A DNA stretch of 64,000 nucleotides from Lachnospiraceae bacterium XBB1006. GTDB lineage: Bacteria; Bacillota; Clostridia; Lachnospirales; Lachnospiraceae. Below the pieces are notes generated by a model. That model was not told the DNA's origin and made no database searches. It saw only the letters and a program-made list of their open reading frames with translations. The stretch is taken from NCBI GenBank assembly GCA_900115795.1, contig FOXT01000005.1:181015-245014 (forward strand), read 5' to 3'. Positions 47,986 to 56,939 of this stretch are shown here, one piece after another; position 1 is the stretch's first letter; each line of letters starts with the position of its first letter. The position numbers and the translations under genes were made by a program.

Positions 47986-48129
47986 TAGGTATTTGCGAAA
48001 CTGCTCTGCGGCGAATGCCGCATGAGCAATTTGCATAATAAATCGTCTCTGCAAGTTAACTTGCGAGAACGATTTTTATGCAAATTCAACATGCCACGGT
48101 CGTGGCATAAGAGTTTCGCAATTAACTAA
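47986..48129. mobile_element. MITE-like element with terminal inverted repeats, upstream of the opp operon
   Basis: A 144-base non-coding unit. Its ends are 17-base inverted repeats (47986-48002 and 48112-48128, 15 of 17 matching, inner 10 perfect: TTGCGAAACT). It is flanked by a perfect 12-base direct repeat TTCAAATAATGA (47974-47985 and 48130-48141), as expected of a target-site duplication. Inside are three hairpins: 48003-48027 (GCTC/GAGC, then GCGGC/GCCGC), 48028-48086 (AATTTGCAT/ATGCAAATT with long inner pairing and a TTAA loop) and 48091-48108 (ATGCCAC/GTGGCAT). Transcribed, it would fold as a four-way junction. No coding capacity. The family is unknown to me. Confidence 0.65.
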
Positions 48130-48161
48130 TTCAAATAATGAAGATTGGAGGACAACAAATT

Positions 48162-49094
48162 ATGACAAAATACGTCATCAAACGTCTTGTTATTGCAATT
48201 TTTACCATTTTGATTATTGCAAGCTTGACGTTCCTGCTGATGAACGCAGTGCCGGGCAGCCCGTTTTTAACGGAGCATGGGGTAAGTGATGATACCATGC
48301 TGGCATTGGAGGCGAAGTATGGTATGGATAAGCCATTGCCGATACAGCTGAAGAATTACCTTGTAAGCTTTGTACAAGGAGACATGGGGGTCTCCATAAA
48401 GATGCAGAAGAATCGGCCGGTTAGCGAAATTATTCTTGAAAAATTTCCGGTTTCCGTAAAAGTTGGAATCTGGGCATTGATCTGGTCGGTAACGGTAGGC
48501 ATCGTGCTGGGATGTTTGGCAGCACACTATCGAGGCAAGGTACTGGATAGTATTCTTCGCGTTGTATCAACGGTGGGAATTGCCATACCGGGATTTGTAG
48601 TGGCATCCTTACTCCTGATTGTATTTGGCGTAAAATTAAGACTGCTGCCAACGTCGGGATTGGACAGCTGGCAAGGGTATTTGATGCCGGCATTTGCCTT
48701 GGGATTTTATCCAATGTGTTACATAGCCAGACTCACGCGTTCAAGCATGTTGGATGTGATTCACCAGGATTACATTCGAACAGCAAAGGCAAAGGGACTT
48801 GGAAATCGCACGATTGTTTTCAAACATGCCCTTCGAAATTCGTTGATTCCTGTGGTGACGTATTTGGGACCGTTGATCGCCTATTTGATAACCGGAGGAT
48901 TTGTGGTAGAGACCGTGTTTGCCATTCCGGGGTTGGGAAAATATTTTGTACAAAGCATCATGTGTAGAGATTACCCGATTATAATGGGAACTACCATTTT
49001 GCTGGCTGTGTTACTTGTAATTATGATGGTGGTAGTTGACATCGTGTATAAACTTGTTGACCCACGTATTCAGTTAGGAAAGGGTGGGGAATAG
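48162..49094 (+). CDS. oppB: Oligopeptide ABC transporter permease OppB
   Basis: One of two membrane permeases of a peptide importer. The 310-aa protein has the N-terminal signature MTKYVIKRLVIAIFTILIIASLTFLLMNAVPGSPF, six membrane helices and the cytoplasmic EAA loop (DVIHQDYIRTAKAKGLGNRTIVFKHALRNSLIPV, about 197-230) that contacts the ATPases. The C-terminus (VVDIVYKLVDPRIQLG) is typical. I chose ATG 48162 with GGAGGA upstream. The permease pair and both ATPases follow without gaps. Whether the substrate is peptide, dipeptide or nickel cannot be told from the permease alone. Confidence 0.93.
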   Translation: MTKYVIKRLVIAIFTILIIASLTFLLMNAVPGSPFLTEHGVSDDTMLALEAKYGMDKPLPIQLKNYLVSFVQGDMGVSIKMQKNRPVSEIILEKFPVSVKVGIWALIWSVTVGIVLGCLAAHYRGKVLDSILRVVSTVGIAIPGFVVASLLLIVFGVKLRLLPTSGLDSWQGYLMPAFALGFYPMCYIARLTRSSMLDVIHQDYIRTAKAKGLGNRTIVFKHALRNSLIPVVTYLGPLIAYLITGGFVVETVFAIPGLGKYFVQSIMCRDYPIIMGTTILLAVLLVIMMVVVDIVYKLVDPRIQLGKGGE

Positions 49095-50132
49095 ATGGAT
49101 AGTAGAATATTTACGGTAGAAGAAATGCGGGTTGCAACACCGGAAGAAAAGCAAAGTGTGATTGTAGAACGCGAGGTGGCGTCTTTTTGGAGTGAGGCGT
49201 GGGGAAGGTTAAAAGCAAACAAAGTGGCAATGGTTGCGCTGGTAATCATAATTTTGTATATTGTGTTGGCATTCGTAGGACCGGTATTTATTCCGTATAC
49301 CTACGCAGAGCAGATTCGCGGAGCAGAAAACTTGCGACCGTTTACGTATTCCCAGACGGAAATGATAGCGAAAGAGCACGGAGCAACGGTATTTCCACAC
49401 ATTTTTGGAACGGATAGTCTGGGAAGAGATTTTCTGGTACGTATCCTCTATGGAACCCGGGTATCGTTAGCCATTGGTGTGGTGGCATCGTTAATCGTCC
49501 TGGTGATTGGATCCATTTATGGTTCCATTGCCGGTTATGTGGGGGGAAAAACCGATGTCATTATGATGCGTGTAGTAGATGTCATTTATTCCGTACCGGA
49601 AGTGCTGGTGGTATTGCTTTTGCAGGTGGTATTAAAAACACCGTTAGACAACTGGTTTTCTCATTCGCAGACGGGATTGGCTAATTTTATGAATACCCTT
49701 GGAACGGGACTAATCAGCATCTTTATAACCTTTGGAATTTTGTACTGGGTTGGAATGGCGCGTATCATTCGCGGACAAATACTAACGTTAAAGCAGCAAG
49801 AATATGTTACAGCAGCCCGCTCCATTGGTGCCAAAGGAAAATTTATTATCAAAAAGCACCTGCTGCCAAATTGCATTGGCCAACTCATCGTAACAACTTG
49901 TTTGCAAATTCCATCGGCCATTTTTCTGGAGTCCTTCTTGTCCTTCCTTGGACTGGGCGTATCGGCACCGCTGGCAAGCCTTGGTTCGCTGGCAAGTGAT
50001 GGATTAAAGGGAATCTATACCTATACCTACCGATTGATTATTCCGTCGTTGGTATTGTCGATTATGATTTTGGCGCTGAACTTATTTGGAGATGGATTGC
50101 GTGATGCCTTAGATCCGCGGTTAAAAAAATAG
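49095..50132 (+). CDS. oppC: Oligopeptide ABC transporter permease OppC
   Basis: The second permease. The 345-aa protein has a cytoplasmic N-terminus of about 40 residues (SFWSEAWGRLKANKVAMVAL, the OppC_N signature), a periplasm-type loop with HIFGTDSLGRDFLVRILYG and an EAA loop (QEYVTAARSIGAKGKFIIKKHLLPN). It ends LFGDGLRDALDPRLKK, the OppC hallmark. The start codon follows the oppB stop immediately, with GGTGGGG overlapping the end of oppB. Confidence 0.94.
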   Translation: MDSRIFTVEEMRVATPEEKQSVIVEREVASFWSEAWGRLKANKVAMVALVIIILYIVLAFVGPVFIPYTYAEQIRGAENLRPFTYSQTEMIAKEHGATVFPHIFGTDSLGRDFLVRILYGTRVSLAIGVVASLIVLVIGSIYGSIAGYVGGKTDVIMMRVVDVIYSVPEVLVVLLLQVVLKTPLDNWFSHSQTGLANFMNTLGTGLISIFITFGILYWVGMARIIRGQILTLKQQEYVTAARSIGAKGKFIIKKHLLPNCIGQLIVTTCLQIPSAIFLESFLSFLGLGVSAPLASLGSLASDGLKGIYTYTYRLIIPSLVLSIMILALNLFGDGLRDALDPRLKK

Positions 50133-50142
50133 GAGGACGGCT

Positions 50143-51147
50143 ATGGAAAAGAAAAAATTGTTAGAAGTAAAGGACTTGCGGGTATCGTTTTTTACCCCTG
50201 CAGGAGAGGTAAAAGCCGTAGGCGGAATCTCTTATGATTTGAATTACGGAGAAGTAATGGGAATTGTCGGGGAATCCGGAAGCGGAAAAAGCGTGGAGGC
50301 TTACTCTATCATAGGACTATTGCAAAGTCCGGGTAAGGTGATTGGAGGAGAGATTCTATTTGAAGGGGAAAACATTCTTACCTATGATGAAAAGAAAATG
50401 CGCGCATTTCGTGGAAACAGTGTGAGTATGATTTTTCAAAATCCCATGACCTGTTTAAATCCGGTATATACTGTTGGGAATCAGCTCATGGAAGCGGTTT
50501 TGTGTCACGAACATGTTTCCAAAGAGGAGGCAAAAAAACGTGCCATGGAAATGCTTACCTTAGTAGGAATCAATAATGTGGAAAAGCGTATGAAGCAGTA
50601 TCCTCATGAATTTTCCGGCGGTATGCGGCAACGTGTAATGATTGCAATGGGAATGATTTGTAATCCAAAGCTTCTGATCGCCGACGAACCAACAACGGCG
50701 CTGGATGTAACCATTCAAGCACAGATTTTGGAACTTATGAAAGAATTAAAAGAAAAAATTCAAATGTCTTGTATCTTTATTACCCATAATCTGGGCGTTG
50801 TGGCAGAGATTTGCGACAAGGTTTCGGTAATGTACGGTGGTCGGATTATAGAGCAAGGATTGGTAGATGACGTATTTGAGCACCCGGCTCATCCATACAC
50901 CCAGGGACTTTTGCGCTCCATGCCCCGTGTGGACGCAGAAAGCTATGAACGGCTAATCCCAATTGAGGGAACACCGGTGGATTTACTAAATGCGCCACAG
51001 GGATGCCCCTTTGCACCCCGATGTGAGCATTGTCGCAGAATCTGCTTAGATGAGATGCCGGATTATACCAGCGTAGGGAATGGACATCAATCCGCATGCT
51101 GGCTAAATGCATTACAAGCGTTAGAAGGAGGCAGTGAAGTGGCATGA
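50143..51147 (+). CDS. oppD: Oligopeptide ABC transporter ATPase OppD
   Basis: ATP-binding subunit. The 334-aa protein has Walker [10 protein letters not shown]-loop [10 protein letters not shown], signature FSGGMRQR, Walker [13 protein letters not shown] and H-loop ITHNLG. The C-terminal peptide-transporter domain contains the four-Cys motif ([21 protein letters not shown]) that holds a 4Fe-4S cluster in some relatives. It overlaps oppF by four bases (ATGA). AGGAGG lies upstream. Confidence 0.95.
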   Translation: MEKKKLLEVKDLRVSFFTPAGEVKAVGGISYDLNYGEVMGIVGESGSGKSVEAYSIIGLLQSPGKVIGGEILFEGENILTYDEKKMRAFRGNSVSMIFQNPMTCLNPVYTVGNQLMEAVLCHEHVSKEEAKKRAMEMLTLVGINNVEKRMKQYPHEFSGGMRQRVMIAMGMICNPKLLIADEPTTALDVTIQAQILELMKELKEKIQMSCIFITHNLGVVAEICDKVSVMYGGRIIEQGLVDDVFEHPAHPYTQGLLRSMPRVDAESYERLIPIEGTPVDLLNAPQGCPFAPRCEHCRRICLDEMPDYTSVGNGHQSACWLNALQALEGGSEVA

Positions 51148-52130
51148 AGAACGAAGAGAAAACCTTATTGCGTATTGAACATTTAGTAAAGCGGTTTGAT
51201 GTAAGTACCAACGCATTTCAGAAGGAATATGTACATGCGGTAGAAGATGTGAGTTTTGAAATTAAGAAGGGTGAAACCTTAGGACTGGTAGGAGAATCTG
51301 GCTGCGGAAAAACCACGTTGGGAAGAACCATTTTGCGATTATATGAGCCCACTGCCGGAAAAATTATCTACGATGGGCAGACGGTATTTGACAAAGCGGC
51401 CTCACGACAGCCGGATATGTTCGATTTTCGAAAGAAAATGCAGATGATTTTTCAAGACCCAAGCGCATCCCTGGACCCGCGTATGACGGTGGGAGATATT
51501 ATCGCCGAGCCTTTAGACGTGCATGGACTTTGCAACTCCAAAAAAGAGAGAACCGAACGAATTCATCAGTTGATTGAACGTGTGGGGTTGACACAGGAAC
51601 AGGCAAATCGGTATCCCCATGAATTTTCGGGAGGACAGCAGCAGCGTGTGGGAATAGCCAGGGCATTGGCCGTAGGCCCGGAATTTATCGTTTGCGATGA
51701 GCCGATTTCCGCATTGGACGTATCCATTCAATCCCAAATCGTGAATATGCTAGAAGACATGCAGGCAGAAATGGGGCTAACCTACTTATTCATTGCCCAT
51801 GACATTAGTGTGGTACGTCATATATCCAATCGTATTGGCGTTATGTATTTAGGAAGCATGGTGGAATTGGCGGAAAGTTTTGAACTAAACAAAAATCCAA
51901 TCCATCCCTATACCAAAACCTTGCTATCTGCAGTGCCGATTCCGGATCCGAAAAAAAGCAGGCAGCGAGAGCGCATTGTGTTGGAAGGAGATATTCCAAG
52001 CCCGGTGAATCCGCCCAGTGGTTGCAAATTTCACACCCGTTGTCCGTATAAAACAAAGCGGTGCGAAGAAGAAACACCGGCATTTCGGGAAGTTGAGCCG
52101 GGACATTATGCAGCATGTCACCTGATATAA
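51144..52130 (+). CDS. oppF: Oligopeptide ABC transporter ATPase OppF
   Basis: The partner ATPase. The 328-aa protein has Walker A GESGCGKTT, FQDPSASLDPRM, signature FSGGQQQRVGIARAL, Walker B FIVCDEPISALD and H-loop IAHDIS. The C-terminal OppF domain has GCKFHTRCPYKTKRCEEETP and ends HYAACHL. The EYVHAVEDVSF N-terminal region is usual for OppF. Start overlaps oppD. oppA follows after 51 bases. Confidence 0.95.
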   Translation: MKNEEKTLLRIEHLVKRFDVSTNAFQKEYVHAVEDVSFEIKKGETLGLVGESGCGKTTLGRTILRLYEPTAGKIIYDGQTVFDKAASRQPDMFDFRKKMQMIFQDPSASLDPRMTVGDIIAEPLDVHGLCNSKKERTERIHQLIERVGLTQEQANRYPHEFSGGQQQRVGIARALAVGPEFIVCDEPISALDVSIQSQIVNMLEDMQAEMGLTYLFIAHDISVVRHISNRIGVMYLGSMVELAESFELNKNPIHPYTKTLLSAVPIPDPKKSRQRERIVLEGDIPSPVNPPSGCKFHTRCPYKTKRCEEETPAFREVEPGHYAACHLI

Positions 52131-52181
52131 GATACCTGCAGCGTAGGCTGTAAAAATAATAATTAAGAGGAGGCTATTTAC

Positions 52182-53840
52182 ATGAAAAATGGTAAAAAAC
52201 TGTTGTCGCTGTTGTTGTGTGCAACGTTGACAGGAACCCTGTTCGCAGGTTGTGGAGGCGAAAAAAAGACAAGTTCGGAAAAAAATGAAGCAACCGGAAA
52301 TATGTTAACGGTAACCATTGCATCAGAGCCGGAGACCATTGACCCGACGTTGAATTCTTCCATGGATGGTGCCACCTACATATTGCATACCTTCGAGGGC
52401 TTGATGCGTTATGAGCCAACAAGCGATGGGGGTGCAGAAGCTGAGCCCGGCATGGCAGAAAGCTACGACGTAAGCGACGATCAGAAGACCTATACGTTTC
52501 ACATTCGTGAAAATGCAAAATGGTCGGATGGAAAAGATGTAACGGCAAATGATTTTGTTTATGCATGGAGACGTTTGGTAAATCCGAAAACGGCAGCTGA
52601 TTATGCCACCTATATCAACTGCGTAGAGAATGCAGAAGACATTGTGGCCGGCGACAAGAAACCGGAGGAGCTTGGGGTAGAAGCGGTGGACGAGAAAACC
52701 TTTGTCGTACATTTGGTTGCGCCAACTGCATATTTTGCAAGCTTAACGGCGGGGGCACAGCTGGTTCCGCTGCGTGAAGATATCGTAGAAGGAAACGAAA
52801 AATGGACCTTTGAACCAAAGACCTACGTTTCCAACGGACCTTACAAGATGACATCCTGGACACATGATCAGTCCATCGTTATGAAAGTAAATGAATATTA
52901 TTATGATAAGGATAAAATGAAAAACGAGGGAATCGTTTGGAAATTAATGGCAGATGATAACTCTATTTTAGCAGGTTTCCAAGGAAAAGAGCTGGATATG
53001 ATTAATCAGGTTCCGGTGGATGAAACAAAGAGTCTGTTGGACGATGGAACGCTAGTAACCGTACCCCAGCTTGGAACCTATTGTGTGGTATTTAATGTGG
53101 AAAAAGAGCCATTTGACGATCCAAAGGTACGCGAAGCATTTTCTCTTGCCATTGACCGTAATTACATTGCCGAAAACGTTGTGCAAACCGGTGTGGAACC
53201 GGCAGGTGCCTGGGTGCCATCCGGAATTGATAACGGAGCCGGAGGCGATTTCCGTAAAGATGGCGGTGATTACTACAGCGTAAAAGCAGAAGATTACGAA
53301 GCAAATTGTAAGAAAGCAAAAGCGTTAATGGAGGAAGCCGGTTATCCGGATGGAAAAGGATTTCCGGTTGTAGAATATCTATATAACACTATGGATTCAC
53401 ACCAGAAAATATTCGAGGCGCTCGGAAATATGTGGTCGTCCGTATTGGGCGTAACGGTAAACGGATCCAATCAGGACTGGAACGTATTCTTATCGACACG
53501 TGAAACCGGAGATTTCCAGATTGCAAGACACGGTTGGGTAGCGGATTTTAACGATGCGTTGAATTTCCTTGATATGTATACCACTTCCAATATAGACGGA
53601 AACAACTATCCACGTTGGTCAAATAAAGACTACGATAAGGCGATTAGTGATTCGATCAAAGAAGGAGATGCTGCGAAACGACAAAAACTTTTGCACAAAG
53701 CAGAGGATTTGATGATGAAAGACAACATTGTAGCACCGCTTTACTTCTATATGGATAAATACTGCTTACAGGATGGTATTACCGGAATGTATCATACACC
53801 ACTTGGTTACTTCTTCTTCAAGTATTGTTCTAAAAATTAG
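52182..53840 (+). CDS. oppA: Oligopeptide-binding lipoprotein OppA
   Basis: Extracellular substrate-binding lipoprotein of the importer. The 552-aa protein has a signal peptide with lipobox LFAGC (Cys near residue 23) followed by an acidic linker. The family motifs are SEPETIDPTLNSS, LHTFEGLMRYEP, YTFHIRENAKWSDGKDVTANDFVYAWRR, YVSNGPYKM, VREAFSLAIDRNYIAE, and NQDWNVFLSTRETGDFQIARHGWVADFND at the end. These match cluster-C OppA/MppA-type binders. It is the last gene of oppBCDFA with its own AGAGGAGG. A terminator follows. Confidence 0.94.
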   Translation: MKNGKKLLSLLLCATLTGTLFAGCGGEKKTSSEKNEATGNMLTVTIASEPETIDPTLNSSMDGATYILHTFEGLMRYEPTSDGGAEAEPGMAESYDVSDDQKTYTFHIRENAKWSDGKDVTANDFVYAWRRLVNPKTAADYATYINCVENAEDIVAGDKKPEELGVEAVDEKTFVVHLVAPTAYFASLTAGAQLVPLREDIVEGNEKWTFEPKTYVSNGPYKMTSWTHDQSIVMKVNEYYYDKDKMKNEGIVWKLMADDNSILAGFQGKELDMINQVPVDETKSLLDDGTLVTVPQLGTYCVVFNVEKEPFDDPKVREAFSLAIDRNYIAENVVQTGVEPAGAWVPSGIDNGAGGDFRKDGGDYYSVKAEDYEANCKKAKALMEEAGYPDGKGFPVVEYLYNTMDSHQKIFEALGNMWSSVLGVTVNGSNQDWNVFLSTRETGDFQIARHGWVADFNDALNFLDMYTTSNIDGNNYPRWSNKDYDKAISDSIKEGDAAKRQKLLHKAEDLMMKDNIVAPLYFYMDKYCLQDGITGMYHTPLGYFFFKYCSKN

Positions 53841-53845
53841 AACGG

Positions 53846-53879
53846 AAAAGGGGGCTGGCACTATGTCAGCCTCTTTTTC
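53846..53879 (+). terminator. Terminator of the opp operon
   Basis: GGCTGGCA at 53853-53860 pairs with TGTCAGCC at 53864-53871 (one G-T pair), extended by outer A/T pairs, then five T. Confidence 0.88.
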
Positions 53880-53911
53880 ATGGAACATTCACGCTTTTTT
53901 AAATCACGCTA

Positions 53912-53920
53912 TGATATAAT
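53912..53920 (+). promoter_or_regulatory. Extended -10 promoter of the GGDEF gene
   Basis: TGATATAAT (TGn-TATAAT) lies 32 bases before the start codon; no good -35. Confidence 0.55.
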
Positions 53921-53952
53921 GAACGTATCAAATCGTTTGAAGGAGTGTACCT

Positions 53953-55368
53953 ATGGACGGATTTATGGAAAACATCGAAAAAAAATGGAAGTCACTTTCG
54001 TTAAAGCTTCCGATTCTATACACGGCAAGTACGCTGTTGGTGGTCGTTATTGTGCTTGTAAGTGTTTATTTCCAATTTGAGAAACAGATGATACGTGAGT
54101 TTACCCAAATGGCACAGGGCGTAACGCGGCTTATGGCCAGGGAAATCGACACGGAAAAGATAGACGACTATATAGAACGGAATTTCAAGATGAAGGAGTA
54201 TCGGGAAATTCGTGCGTACTTTACGGAATTAGAAAAAAGTTATCCGGGAATTGAGTACATGTATGTATACCATTTCCAGGAAGACGGCGGTCTGGTGATT
54301 TTCGATATGGATGATTTGGATGGCGAAGGTCAGGGAGATGAGCCGGGCACCATTTATCCATATGACAAAGCATATGTTCCATATAAGGAGAAGTTGATGA
54401 AAGGGCAGTATGTGCCGGTGCAAAGTGATGTAACCCAATATGGATATTTGCTAACGTATATGCAACCGCTGTTTGACGAGAAGGGGAATTATGTGTGCCA
54501 TGTGTGCGTGGATTTTTCTATGGATCGGATGCATATGGAAAATGTGGAATTCTTGCTGACGTTGGGGTTGGTGTTGGCGATTGTGGTAACGATTATCCTG
54601 GTGGCGGGAATTCGGGCAATGCGAAAAGGCATAACAGGTCCTCTGAATCATATATCAAAATGTACAGAATCCTTTAAATATGATACGGAGGAAGACCGGC
54701 TTAAGAACATCCAGATGATGGAGCAGCTTGACATTCCGGATCGAAATGAAATTGGACGACTGTACCAGATTTTTACATCGACGTTGAAGGAAAGTCATTA
54801 TTATATGACCAACTTTAGCAAGGCGAAGAATGACATACAAACCACAGCGGCAGCCCTTGATCAGATGAGTGAGTCGGCGATGCGGGATGTATTGACGCAT
54901 GTGGGAAGCAAATTCGCATATGAGGCGAAGGCCAAAGAAATTGAAGAGGAAATCGAAAATGGCGAAGCAAAATTTGCCATTGTTATGGTGGATGTCAATA
55001 ATCTGAAATACGTAAATGATACCTTTGGACACAAAGAAGGGGATCGTTACATTCAGGGTTGTTGCAAAATCGTTTGTGATGTATATAAACACTCACCGGT
55101 ATTTCGCGTAGGCGGAGACGAATTCGTAGCGGTTTTGCGGGGAGAGGACTATGACAACCGGGAGGCGAAGCTGGCGCAGGCTCGTGTGACATTTATGGAA
55201 GCCTTCTTACAGAAAAACAAGGAAACCTGGGAACGCTATTCGGCGTCCGTGGGAATGGCAAGCTTTGGGGAGGGAGATACGAACGTAGAAGATGTATTCA
55301 AACGCGCCGATGCAGCCATGTACGATTACAAAGTAGAGTTTAAGAAAAAATATGGAAGCTATCGCTAA
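53953..55368 (+). CDS. Membrane-bound diguanylate cyclase (GGDEF)
   Basis: Makes cyclic di-GMP from two GTP. The 471-aa protein has a membrane helix near 20-42, an extracytoplasmic sensor region (about 43-195, dCache/PAS-like, with YPGIEYMYVYHFQEDGG), a second helix near 195-217 and a HAMP-like linker (about 218-265). The GGDEF domain (about 310-471) has VMVDVNNLKYVNDTFGHKEGD and the intact active site FRVGGDEFVA (GGDEF at 387-391). No EAL or HD-GYP domain is attached, and no classical inhibitory RxxD is obvious five residues before the motif. AAGGAG lies eight bases before the ATG. It may feed matrix or motility control; no target is visible here. Confidence 0.92.
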   Translation: MDGFMENIEKKWKSLSLKLPILYTASTLLVVVIVLVSVYFQFEKQMIREFTQMAQGVTRLMAREIDTEKIDDYIERNFKMKEYREIRAYFTELEKSYPGIEYMYVYHFQEDGGLVIFDMDDLDGEGQGDEPGTIYPYDKAYVPYKEKLMKGQYVPVQSDVTQYGYLLTYMQPLFDEKGNYVCHVCVDFSMDRMHMENVEFLLTLGLVLAIVVTIILVAGIRAMRKGITGPLNHISKCTESFKYDTEEDRLKNIQMMEQLDIPDRNEIGRLYQIFTSTLKESHYYMTNFSKAKNDIQTTAAALDQMSESAMRDVLTHVGSKFAYEAKAKEIEEEIENGEAKFAIVMVDVNNLKYVNDTFGHKEGDRYIQGCCKIVCDVYKHSPVFRVGGDEFVAVLRGEDYDNREAKLAQARVTFMEAFLQKNKETWERYSASVGMASFGEGDTNVEDVFKRADAAMYDYKVEFKKKYGSYR

Positions 55369-55383
55369 GGCGGTAGCTTTTCC
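55355..55383 (+). terminator. Weak terminator overlapping the GGDEF stop codon
   Basis: AGCTATCGC at 55357-55365 pairs with GCGGTAGCT at 55370-55378 (one G-T pair), followed by a short TTTT-like tract. The stop codon is in the loop. Confidence 0.6.
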
Positions 55384-55423
55384 TATAGAAAGTATGGTAT
55401 GATGATGGAAACGAGGGAGAAGT

Positions 55424-55987
55424 ATGAAAACAAAACGTATGACACGCTCTGATTGGAAGCGCGTTTACCGAAAGCGATTTTATATGGAAAACTATGAGCA
55501 TTCCGGAAAAAACGGAAAGATTTCACTTTTTACCATAGAGGATTTACGGGCTCCGCTTCTGGTGTGTTATCAGGAGAAATGGATTACGGTGGCGGATGTC
55601 AATTATTCGTGGTTACAGATTGCGTTTGAAGGGGAATATTTTTGGCTTACGGCAATGTTTGACGAAAAAAATTGTTTAAAGGAAATATATGTGGACATGA
55701 CAGATGGGAACAATCTGGAGACAGAAGATCCGTATTTTCGAGATATGTATTTGGACTACGTGATTATGGGGGATAGTGATGAGGTGATTGAACTTGACAG
55801 AGATGAGTTGGAAGAAGCCTATGACTATGGGGAGATAACGAAAGAACAATATATCCGGACTTTGATGGAAGGGGAGCGTTTGCTTGGTTTTTTAACGGCC
55901 CATGGGGAAGATGTCAAAGAGCTGGTAAAACGTGAGCAAAGGAGGTTGAAACGGTGCAGCTTGTCAGACCTGGGGAGAAGTATTTAG
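55424..55987 (+). CDS. DUF402 family nucleotide phosphatase-like protein
   Basis: A 187-aa protein of the DUF402 (FomD/Ntdp-like) family; characterised members hydrolyse nucleoside di- and triphosphates. The family core is present: FWLTAMFDEKNCLKEIYVDMTDG, YFRDMYLDYVIMGDSDEVIELDRDELEEAYDYGEITKEQY, with the acidic residues that bind metal. The N-terminal 40 residues are basic. It overlaps the GNAT gene by 34 bases, so the two are translated together. Activity is inferred from the family. Confidence 0.8.
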   Translation: MKTKRMTRSDWKRVYRKRFYMENYEHSGKNGKISLFTIEDLRAPLLVCYQEKWITVADVNYSWLQIAFEGEYFWLTAMFDEKNCLKEIYVDMTDGNNLETEDPYFRDMYLDYVIMGDSDEVIELDRDELEEAYDYGEITKEQYIRTLMEGERLLGFLTAHGEDVKELVKREQRRLKRCSLSDLGRSI

Positions 55988-56460
55988 CATCCTACCGGGA
56001 AGCAATCGAGGAAGATGCTGTCTATCGGGTGGGGAAAGAATGTCTGCTGGCAGATCCGGATACGGTGATTGCTACGGCAAAACGATTTGAAGAAGGGGTT
56101 ATGTTGCCTATGGGGTATGTACGCCAGACCACGTTTTGGCTGGTAGAGGGAGAACGGTTTTTGGGAGAAATCGGCATACGGCATGAGTTAACCCCCGCAC
56201 TGTTGCGTTACGGTGGGAACATAGGATATGAGGTTCGGTATTCGGAGAGTGGAAAAGGCTATGGCACCACGATGCTAACGATGGCGCTTGGCTATTGCAA
56301 AGAGGAACTGAAGCTGGAAAAAGTTCTGATTACCTGCGATGATGACAACATTGCGTCTGCAAGAGTAATTGAAAAAAATGGGGGCGTGTTGGAAAACAAG
56401 GTGGTGAATCATCTGGAGCGGGGAACGGTACTTACAAGGCGCTACTACATTACATTATGA
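55954..56460 (+). CDS. GNAT-family N-acetyltransferase
   Basis: A 168-aa acetyltransferase of the GNAT superfamily. Motif A is present as YEVRYSESGKGYGTTMLTMALGY (Q/R-x-x-G-x-G/A loop as SGKGYG), with GEIGIRHELT before it and CDDDNIASARVIEKNGGVLE after it, as in RimI/PhnO-like enzymes. I chose GTG 55954 because AAAGGAGG is eight bases upstream, although it starts inside the DUF402 gene. Substrate unknown. Confidence 0.85.
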   Translation: MQLVRPGEKYLASYREAIEEDAVYRVGKECLLADPDTVIATAKRFEEGVMLPMGYVRQTTFWLVEGERFLGEIGIRHELTPALLRYGGNIGYEVRYSESGKGYGTTMLTMALGYCKEELKLEKVLITCDDDNIASARVIEKNGGVLENKVVNHLERGTVLTRRYYITL

Positions 56461-56478
56461 GAAGGTGAGGAGAAGGGG

Positions 56479-56812
56479 ATGCAGAAGCGACAAAATGCAA
56501 CAAACTATGTGATGCTGCAGGTAATCGCAGCCGCTTTTTTGTCAAGCAATGGAATTTGGGTGCGTTTTAGCACGTTGGGGTTATTAAATACAGGGAATTT
56601 GCCAACAAGCCATTGGCCAGGGATTATTTGTACATTGTCAGGGTAAACTAAGTGTAAACCTAAGCTCCATCATTGCTTTATCCCAACCGGCGATTGCTGC
56701 AGTGTACTCGTTTTTTGTTTTTGGAGAAAAGCTTAGCGTAGTGGAGATACTTGGGATAGCGATTGTGGTAATTGGTATTTTTCTCGTAAAAATGCAGTAT
56801 CAGAAATCATAA
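56479..56812 (+). pseudogene. EamA/DMT-family transporter gene, internally deleted
   Basis: Two fragments of a ten-helix drug/metabolite transporter. The start (MQKRQNATNYVMLQVIAAAFLSSNGIWVRFS, with an AGAAGGGG site upstream) is the N-terminal helix. It runs to a stop at 56644. Downstream, in another frame, VNLSSIIALSQPAIAAVYSFFVFGEKLSVVEILGIAIVVIGIFLV is the typical end of the C-terminal EamA domain, closing at 56810-56812. The roughly 180 residues between are gone, so the gene cannot work. The remnant is shortly followed by the promoter of the redox operon. Confidence 0.8.
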
Positions 56813-56845
56813 AAAGATTGTGCAAAATTAAATTGAAAAAAACTG

Positions 56846-56874
56846 TTGACAAAGATGGTACTTTCGTGTATAGT
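56846..56874 (+). promoter_or_regulatory. Promoter of the thioredoxin operon
   Basis: TTGACA at 56846-56851, a 17-base spacer and TATAGT at 56869-56874, about 65 bases before the reductase start. A near-consensus sigma-A promoter. Confidence 0.82.
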
Positions 56875-56939
56875 GTAGTTATCAAAAGAAAACACAATTG
56901 AATTGAACACAATATAAACAAGGAAAGGGGGGACATGCG

